Position numbers and translations under genes: made by a program
The notes under the pieces: generated by a model
Told to the model about the DNA's origin: nothing
What the model saw: only the letters and a program-made list of their open reading frames with translations
Database searches by the model: none
In this document: piece by piece, positions 56,555 to 64,000 of the stretch
How the letters are laid out: every line of letters starts with the position of its first letter
Numbering within the stretch: the stretch's first letter is position 1
From: Cryptomeria japonica
Taxonomy: Eukaryota > Streptophyta > Pinopsida > Cupressales > Cupressaceae
Length of the DNA: 64,000 bases
Direction of reading: 5' to 3'
Assembly (NCBI RefSeq): GCF_030272615.1
Contig: NC_081415.1
Span: 509,551,373 to 509,615,372, forward strand

Positions 56555-59500
56555 ATGTCGAAGTCAGGATACAAGGAAAGGAAAGAGCTGCTGAAGACGT
56601 TGGAGACTGGATTTTATCCAGAGTTCAAGATTTCATCCAGATGGAGGGAGATCACTGATACCAACATGCGTTTCCTGGACTTCGACCGGATGCAGCGTCA
56701 GATGTTTGGATCCAGAGATCAGGTTCCTTCTCCAGCATATGCGAATATTATGAAGAGCGGCATTTTCCATGCCGCTGGGTTTCCACAATCCATACAGTGC
56801 AGTGAGTTGATCCTGGAGTGTGCATGATGTTACGATCCGCTCACAAGAATGTTGTCATCGCCTACCTTGCTGAGGATGCAATTGTTGAGGTATTCGGAAT
56901 TCCACGCAGTACAGACATGAAGGATGTGACCAAGGAAGATTATGCAGATAGATACACGAAGAAGATGGGTGTATGCAAGAGTTTAATTAATAAAGAATGG
57001 ATGATTGAACCTAGGAATCATCATTCCAAGGCTCCCAAGACACTTATGTGCGTATATTTTAAGGAGGAATATAGTGATTTGATATTCCTACTCAACAAAG
57101 TGATGGGAATACCACAGGGAGCAATATTTCATGGATGGATGTTCTACTTCATCCAGGATTGTCTTAAAGGAACACTAGTGAATTGGTCTAAGATCATAAG
57201 CGACAATCTGGATTTTCAGTTGAGGAATGTAGAGCGGTCCAAGTCATTAGCCATGACTTCTTACCTGGTGTACCTGCTTGCACGGTTTGTTTCATACAGA
57301 GGATTAATATTCAAAGGTGAAGTCGGGAATGGGCAAGGACAGTTTAAGAGTTATGAATGCTACCCCCAGTTGAGTATGCACAGAATTGAAGACTACAAGA
57401 GAGTGAATGATGCATTCACTATGTACATCACACGGATGCTGCAGGGCAGAATCCACAGAAGATTGTCCAAGGAGGCAACAGAGTTAATAGAAAAATATGG
57501 ATCGTGGTATATACAGTTTCCCACTTTCACATACCTCAGGCTTCATGGGTTTCAATCTAAATCCCACAGACTTCTTAGGTATCCTACTGACAGAATGATA
57601 TTGTTGGAAGTGGTAAGACAGCTTCTAGAGTTCGATGTTATCCAGAGAGAGAAGCACAGGACAGGAATGACATTACCTATTTCAGTTGGGAAGACGTCAG
57701 AGGTCTGCCAATCCGCCATAGCTGCTAGCACTGCAGGTGAGGAGATTGCATTCTACAAATTTGCTACCTACAAGAAAAGAGAGAGATTCGATCCAGACAA
57801 GAAGGTCGGAAGGATCAGAGGAGAGAAGTTCACTCATAAGGTTGACATAGAGGATTATTGGGCTAACTTAATGGACGAACAAGCAGTGAAGAGAAGAATG
57901 TGGTCCAAAATGTCAGTAGATTTCATGAAGAAGTGTGGACTTTTTCTCATCCCTGATTAGGTATTAGATGATAGAGATCATACACACCCACATTATGAGA
58001 ATGAAATGAAGAAGGCAATCTTATTGCCAAATTGGTCAGAGTCAGAGGAGACTGATCTGAATATATTGATGAGAGAAGTCTTGAATTTCTCCCGCACATG
58101 GGTGGATATGGAGATGACAGATTAGTTGACATGGGTGTTCCCTTCACTTATGAAAGGATGAAGACGGAAGAGTCTACTTCCGAGGATGATCAGAGGACTG
58201 TCAGTGATGTCAGGATTCATGTAGACGAAGAGAGTCAAGCTCCCAAGAGAAGGAAGAACATGCCTGGAGAAGTCAAGGCTAGAGGGAAGAAGATTGAGGA
58301 TGTGAAGAAGAAACAAAAGACTATCATTCCTCCACTTATCATTCCTTCACCCCCTCCCAGTGTCTCATCAATCGAAGTGATTGAAGTAACAGAACAGAAT
58401 AAGGAGACTCAGCAGTGTTCCAACACAGTGATACTACCTGAGAATACTCAGGAATTTCATGCCACAGCAACATCTGTGCCTCCTGATGAGAATGATGACC
58501 AATCGGGATCCCCTACTGTCCTTTTGGAAGTTAGTTTGGGAAATGATGTATATGATTGGACCGGGAATAATCCTAATGATAATGATGAAGTTATCTCGGC
58601 ACTGAAGGACCTTGATCGAGAAATATGTCTTGATGATGGTATGGAGATGACCGCTATTCCTGAATGGTTGAGGAAGAGTATGGAAAAAAGTAAACAAATG
58701 ATAGAAGTACAACCTATTGAGGATATTGATGACTACCTAGCTAGGAGTGCTAAGAAGGAGCCCAAGAGAGCAGAGATTTTGTCGCACATAGCTAGAGATG
58801 AGACAGGAATGCGGATTGCCCAGATTGCTGTTCCTAGAGCCGGCGTGATAGTGGACACTGCTACTCACATGGATTTCCAGATCAGTTCAGTTGCCCTTGG
58901 TCGTCCATCCGCAAGGCAAGAATTTCAGGAGATTGGTGACAACCTCCAAGCAATCAATGCAAAGTTAGACACAGCGATTGCGGAGAATGAAAGGTACAAA
59001 GAAGAAAATATTAGACTCGGAGAGTATATTGCAGGGACAAAGCGTGGAGATCCCACCCTTATTTCCCCTATTGTAGTTGACCATGGAATACATTCACACT
59101 GCGAGGTAGCAAGAGGTACACACTCAGAGGTGGAAAAGTGGATTGAAACCACAAGAAAGCAGGCAGATGATTTCCTTACTCAGTTTGTCCAAGCATATGA
59201 TAAGAGAACAACGCTTGTATTCAAGATCCAGTATTTGGAGGGAGTTTGGGAAGAATTCCGGCCTATCCAAGAGAAGACTATTCCATGCCTCCTGGCATTG
59301 AAGAAGGTTCCTAATTCCATTTTGGTCCGCGAGAACATTGTGCACAGTGGAGACATATATAATTTCCATGGCTGGTATTGTGCACTAGCTTTGAAGAAAT
59401 CAGCTTATGAGAACGCCCAATCGAGTTGTATGGAGATGGAAGGATTAATTCAGGACATTCAGATGAAGATCCTTGCCTCGATTGAGGAATTATTGGGTGT

Positions 59501-59828
59501 TGATGTTAGTAATGCTAGTGGTTTACACTTAGCCGAATTAAGAGACAAGATAAAATTTATGTATTTTTTCCAGTTGGACTCTTTGTAGAAGAGTCAGATA
59601 GATGACTTGGTCTCTTTGTTGATTCATGTTCATAATTCGCAGAAGCTCATGCCTGAATGGGAGAATACTTTGAATGCTTGCTCGGATTCATTGGATGTGA
59701 TTGATTTACAGCAGGATACCTTGCTTAGCATTTCCATGGAGGAGTTAGATTCAGTTTTGGCTAGATTCTTGGAGTATGCTAAGAGAGAGAGATGTAGGGA
59801 GGAATCTTCTAGAAGATTCCCTATATGA
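56555..59828 (+). pseudogene. U3 gene, copy 2 (nearly full length, few breaks)
   Basis: ATG 56555 (MSKSGYKERK) follows ACTAACTT and TTTCGTAG. The frame breaks at TGA 56825-56827 with a shift, resumes to TAG near 57958, has a further break near 58125, is open from 58098 to 59588 (stop TAG), and ends at 59828. Conserved blocks match copy A: IFHAAGFPQSIQCSELILEC, IAYLAEDAIVEVFGIP, FKEEYSDLIFLLNKVMGIPQ, WMFYFIQDCLKGTLVNWSKI, YGSWYIQFPTFTYLRLHG, DYWANLMDEQ, FSRTWVD, then a Lys-rich stretch (PKRRKNMPGEVKARGKKIED), RDETGMRIAQIAVP, a helical region and YLEGVWEEFRPIQEKTI. The C-terminus extends past the TAG. Same predicted character: soluble, basic central linker, helical C-terminus. Unknown function. 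Confidence 0.78.
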
Positions 59829-59880
59829 TGACTAGGTATCTTTCTATTGGGCCATATGTTGGTGGCATCATTTTTGATGT

Positions 59881-59979
59881 AACCCTAATTAGGGCAATTC
59901 TAGGGTTTTGTTGGCATGATCTCGACCGTTGATCTTAGATCAATTTGGGCCATCCATTTTGTAAGAGACTCTATATATG
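59881..59979 (+). promoter_or_regulatory. Putative LTR core promoter, copy 2
   Basis: AACCCTAATTAGGG (59881-59894), CATGATCTCGACCGTTGAT, then TATATATG (59972-59979), 814 bp before the LTR end. The same words in the same order occur in A and copy 3 despite divergence of surrounding sequence. Confidence 0.6.
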
Positions 59980-60793
59980 CCCCTTTGTCTCTCATTTGTA
60001 AGAGAGAGTTTTTGTAGAATTGTTGGTATATGCTACAGCTATTTGAATCCTATTCATTGTTCAATTGTTGGTGATTTTGCTCTTCAAGTGTTGTATTTGC
60101 ATTCATGGTTCTCAATTCCTCCAAGTTAGATTAGAATTTAGATTAGAATTTATTTTCATGTATGTTAGATTGAATGAAAGATTTGTTGAGTATATTTGTG
60201 TGGAATCTTTAATCCATACCACTAGCCTCTTTCCGCTGGTAAGTGCGTCTTGTGTGGTCAACTGGAGTTTGAGTAAGCATAACTTCAACTATTATGCGTT
60301 CATTGACAAGCATCAACTTGGATGGTGTCTTCGTTTGATGGTAATAGTTTGAAAATCATTAAGTATACCTTAGATGATTGCACTAAGCTTGTGTCAATAC
60401 CTGATTGTGAGACCTTGCCTGGTTTGATTCCACTAAATCCATTCATCATTCCCTACATTCTTAGGATTAGAATAGATTTCCTGAACCCTATTCTTTTTCC
60501 TCCTTTTTTAATAAGAAGTAAATCCAGAGCCCTATTGATAAATCTTAAGTTGTCAGCATACCTATTCCGCATCATTCATGATAATCCAAACATTTGCGTA
60601 AGTCCCCAAAGTGAAACACAGCAATTCACATCAACCACTGAACTTACCCACTCGTCAAGACCTAACATGTAGAAACCTTGAAATCATTTTAGTTGATCTC
60701 ATTCTTAGCATCTGAGGTGATTTTGTTCAAGAGAGGGTAAATTACTTTGGTAATTTATTCTGTATTGTTATGTGCATAAAAAACACATCAACA

Positions 60794-63253
60794 GAAGGGC
60801 ACCTCCAAACTCCAAAGGAAGAGCCTGGTGAGGGCGTACTTCAAGGAAGACATTGGGGACATGATCGTTCTACTCAATAGAATAATGGGAAATCCTCAGG
60901 GAGCTCCATTCGAACCCTGGATGTATTATTTCATTAATGAAATAATGAATAGAGTAAAAATGATACACCGGGCTAGGATGATTAGCGACAACCTAGACAA
61001 CCAGTTGAGGAACCTAGAGGCGAATAGGACTTTCTTCACGAGTTCTTACCTGTTTTATTCTTTGGCCAGGACCTACAGATACAGAGGTCTTACTTGCAGA
61101 GGAGAAGTAGGGAACAAGGAGAACCAGTTTCCAGTCTATGATTGCTGTCCCTAGCTCCACATGGAAGAAAAATCCCATTTCAAAAGAGTGAATGATACCT
61201 TCCTCATGCACATCACTCGGACATTTCAAGGTGGATTGCACCAGAGACTCTCTCCAAAGTCTATGGACTTCATCAGTCGGTTCGGGTATTGGTACATCCA
61301 ATATCCAAAGTTCACTTACCTCCGAATTCAGGTATTCTCTGGGCCTCCATATAAGCTTCCAGCTTACCCCACCAATCGAGTGGTGTTGCTCGATTTTGTA
61401 AGGCAATTGGAGGAATATATGGTGATTCAAAGGGATAAACAAAAGAAGGCAGGGACTTCCTCACTCACAATTGGTAATGGACTGGAAACATGTTCATCGG
61501 CACAGGCTGCCGCGACAGCCGAGAAGGAGCTAGCCTGGTATCCCTTTTATCAATACAAGGCGAGAAGGAATTTCAATCCATTCCACTGAATAAGGAAGGT
61601 CGAAGGAAGGACATTTGAGCACAGGCTTGATCTAGAAGATTATTGGGCTAACACAGCCGATAGTTTCGAAGTCAGGAAGAGATTTTGGTCGAGAATTCCT
61701 TTAAACATGGTGAGAGCAACAAAGGTATTCAAAGTAGCTGACCAAGTAGAGGATAGCCTTGAGCTTCAGCAACCGGGCTTCGAAAAAATGAAGAATGAAC
61801 CATTGGTTTTGATAGATTGGACGAAGGGAGAAAAATCAGATCCAGCCGATCTCATGAGGACAGTGGTTGAGTATTCCAGATGGTGGACATCTGAAAGGAC
61901 AAAGCAATTAAAGTCCAAAGGTGTGACCTTAACCTACGAACTAATGGGAGTGGATGACTCTTTGCCCTCCAATCTTTGTATTTCTGTAGGTAATGCCCGA
62001 AATCCAGAAAGTGTTGGGTCTCGGAAGAGGAAGGAGTCAGTGGGGAGCTCCATAAAAGTCACAGGGAAGAAGATCGTAGGAGAAAGAAGGGAGTCCAACG
62101 AAGGCCAATCCATTCTAAGTGCCGCTTCTATCGTACCTAATCAGAATGCAGTTAAGGAACAGGAGATGAACATCTGCATGGTTGATGATGAAGAGCTAAT
62201 GCCTTCTCCTTCAGTTGAAGAAGTAATGAAGGAAGTTGTCCAAAGTCAGAACAAAGAGCAAGCTGAAGCGCCTACAGTCTTCTTGGACGGCATACCTGCG
62301 AACCCAGGAGGGACAGATGATGGATTTGACCAAAATACTGTAGAGCAATCAACTATCTCTGATTGGCTAAGGGAAAGAATAAAGGCTAAGGTCCCCCAGG
62401 AGGCCTGTTCCGAAGAAATCACAACAACATTCCTAGAGAAGGTGAATGAGCCCACTATAGCTAAACCACCCAAGCCCGCCAGAAAGTTTTCTTTGATTCA
62501 GAGAGATAGTGCAGGATTTAGGACAGTCCAGATAGCGGTGCCCGAAGAAGGAAAGACTAGGGACAATGTCGCCGCAGATGATTACAAGATCACCACCATA
62601 GAGCTAGGAAAGCCCACCCAGGACCAAGAGGTCTAGTATTTCGAAGACTCTTGCAACGCTCTGAAGACAAGTCTGGCTCATGAGAAAGAAAATAGGAAGA
62701 AGGTTGAAGAAGAGAACCAGCAGTGGAAAAAGTACGTTCTCCATCTTACCAGACCACTTAACCATGAGATCCCGGTTACCCCACCATAGTCTCTTCAGCA
62801 GGGATCGATGAAGGACTATGATGATATGAAGGGCTCGTACACACAAGCCAAGGAATGGATTTTAGATGCTTCAGCACGTGCTGACATACTGGTAGAGAAT
62901 TTAGTATCAACACATGAGTTAGTCTCTTCATTGATCAATCATATCCAGGATCTAGCCACCAATTGGGAGGATGTGGAGGAAATTCAAGATGAAATACTCC
63001 CACATCTGAAGGTAATCGGAGGCTTGTCGAAGAGAAGCCTAGTGGATGCAGGTATCATACAGGTCGGAGACAGGTTCGAATTCAGCACATGGTATTATGC
63101 CTTGGTCACCGGGATTGAAGTTATGAAGAAATCCGAGACCAAGTGCTTTGAGACCAAGGAAAGTGTCAGGGAGATCCCGAGCAAAGTATTTCGTGTGGCA
63201 TTTGAGATCTGGAAGAAAGAAAGTATAAGAGAGAAGCATTTGCAAGCAGAGAA
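60794..63253 (+). pseudogene. U3 gene, copy 4, middle and C-terminal part
   Basis: After the GAAGG duplication the copy 4 protein continues: VRAYFKEDIGDMIVLLNRIM, WMYYFINEIMNRVKMIHRAR, SSYLFYSLARTYRYRGLTC, NDTFLMHITRTFQGGLHQRL, YPKFTYLRIQ, DYWANTADSFEVRK, a basic segment SRKRKESVGS, SDWLRERIKAKV, RDSAGFRTVQIAVPEEGK, then helical sequence including WEDVEEIQDEILPHLK. Stops fall near 61154, 61589 and 62636, and the last about 100 residues are removed by an LTR starting at 63254. It is the most divergent of the four, yet block order and spacing are kept. Confidence 0.75.
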
Positions 63254-64000
63254 TGTAATGTCCCCACTTTAGCAGTTGACCAAGTGTGTGTGCCTTAGCC
63301 TTGTTCCACATGGTCCCGAGGGCTAACGAAGGGTTTAAGGGGATCCTGGAGTGTTTTGGCCTAGTCATTTCCAGTTTGGGCCAAAACGAAGTTGATTTAC
63401 TCAGTTTCAGGCATACTTACTATTTTTAGTAAGTCAGTAGGACATAGTGGAGGCCAGTTTTGGTGTTTGGATTTGATACTCCTTGGTGAGAGCTTTCCGA
63501 CGAGCTATCACTCGCATTATTCGGAGTCCGATTGCTAATACATTTTAATGCTTGAAGTTTTATTAAAGTAACATTTAATTTAATTGTAAAATATTAAAGT
63601 GTTACTCTAATATTTATTTTATGGGGATCTGTACCCAAGGGAGACATAAGTGAATATTTTAATATATGTTTTATATTGCTCATCTTTTATCCCACATTGC
63701 CCATGAGAGTTGAGTGGACCCTTGGAAAATGAATAAAAGAAAGCGTTTGTGGCTTCATTAGATATGTTGAATATGAGAAGAATTGGTATGTGTGAGTTGC
63801 AGATCCGTTCTTGGCATTAGAGGACGTCTATCCTCTCTTGTGACATTCTAGACGTCATTCCCCTGGGGTTTGGCCTTTGGAATTCATTGCTATCAGCTTC
63901 ATTATCAGGCAGATTGGGTGCATTTCCAGCTACAGGCAGATTTAATGTTTGTTCATATCTTCTTCCCTACTTGTCCAATGCTTATGCCATTTTGAGGAGA
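63254..64000 (+). repeat. Chromovirus-family LTR, plus strand, runs off the right edge
   Basis: Starts TGTAATGTCCCC at 63254 within gene copy 4, so it is an insertion there. It shares several blocks with the LTR at 1-379. No frame. A TATA-like GAATAAAAGAAAG lies near 63730. The 3' end and target duplication lie beyond the window. Confidence 0.65.

Larger units (their letters stand above)
53713..60793 (+). mobile_element. Solo giant LTR (copy 2), 7,081 bp, with its own U3 gene
   Basis: Starts TGTTGTGACC and ends CACATCAACA with GAAGG on both sides, so it is a complete solo LTR left by LTR-LTR recombination. It has the same order as the element A LTR: a perfect inverted repeat CCCCATTG-C-CAATGGGG near the start, a leader with a motif array, a splice-like site, the gene, AACCCTAATTAGGG, TATA and 0.82 kb of R-U5. 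Its sequence has diverged strongly from A outside the coding region and the ends, so it represents a different subfamily. Confidence 0.92.

Overview
The window looks like nuclear DNA from a plant with a very large, retrotransposon-rich genome. A conifer or other gymnosperm is my inference from the LTR families and general texture; no host marker gene confirms it. I find no intact host protein gene. Almost everything that can be interpreted is LTR retrotransposon, nested several layers deep.

Layout. 1-1937 is the 3' half (integrase, chromodomain, LTR) of an old Ty3/Gypsy chromovirus on the minus strand. A complete minus-strand Ty3/Gypsy element (element A, 1938-21257) is inserted in it, flanked by a perfect CTACC target duplication. 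Its 3' LTR is 7,264 bp; its 5' LTR is the same sequence with a 3.36-kb internal deletion (3,901 bp). The interior carries gag-protease-RNase H and RT-RNase H-integrase frames. 21258-21596 is the 5' end of the host chromovirus. 21597-31046 is gene-poor, with short duplications, a tRNA-like gene, a LINE RNase H remnant and LTR-like pieces. 31047-34728 is the 3' half of another giant LTR related to that of element A. 34729-39162 is a decayed plus-strand Gypsy element (B). 39163-49954 is a related minus-strand Gypsy element (C) with a tRNA-Asp-like primer site. 49955-50500 is the tail of a Copia element. From about 50500 another giant LTR (copy 4) begins. It is split by a solo giant LTR (53713-60793, copy 2, target duplication GAAGG), resumes at 60794, and is cut again by a chromovirus LTR from 63254 to the window end.

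Main observation. The giant LTRs (A/B, copies 2, 3 and 4) each carry a long open reading frame inside the LTR, in the same sense as gag-pol. The roughly 1,070-codon protein is recognisably homologous between families that have otherwise diverged widely. A promoter block (AACCCTAATTAGGG, then a TATA box) lies after the gene and about 0.82-0.87 kb before the LTR 3' end. This puts the gene in U3, so it would be the 3'-most gene of the genomic RNA, topologically like the sag gene of mouse mammary tumour virus. Between LTR start and ATG, each lineage has about 2.8-3.0 kb of leader containing a periodic short-motif array, and the motif is different in every lineage. In element A it is a 33-bp imperfect palindrome in 11 copies, mostly 165-177 bp apart, with compensatory changes in the stem. 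A branch-point-like ACTAAC and a 3' splice site lie just before the ATG in two divergent copies, and an acceptor-like site in a third. Element C, from another Gypsy lineage, has the same order (purine tract, motif array, 831-codon frame, TATA, LTR end) with an apparently unrelated protein.

Most frames are broken, mainly by single-transition stop codons. I have no expression data, and family assignments rest on motifs read by eye.
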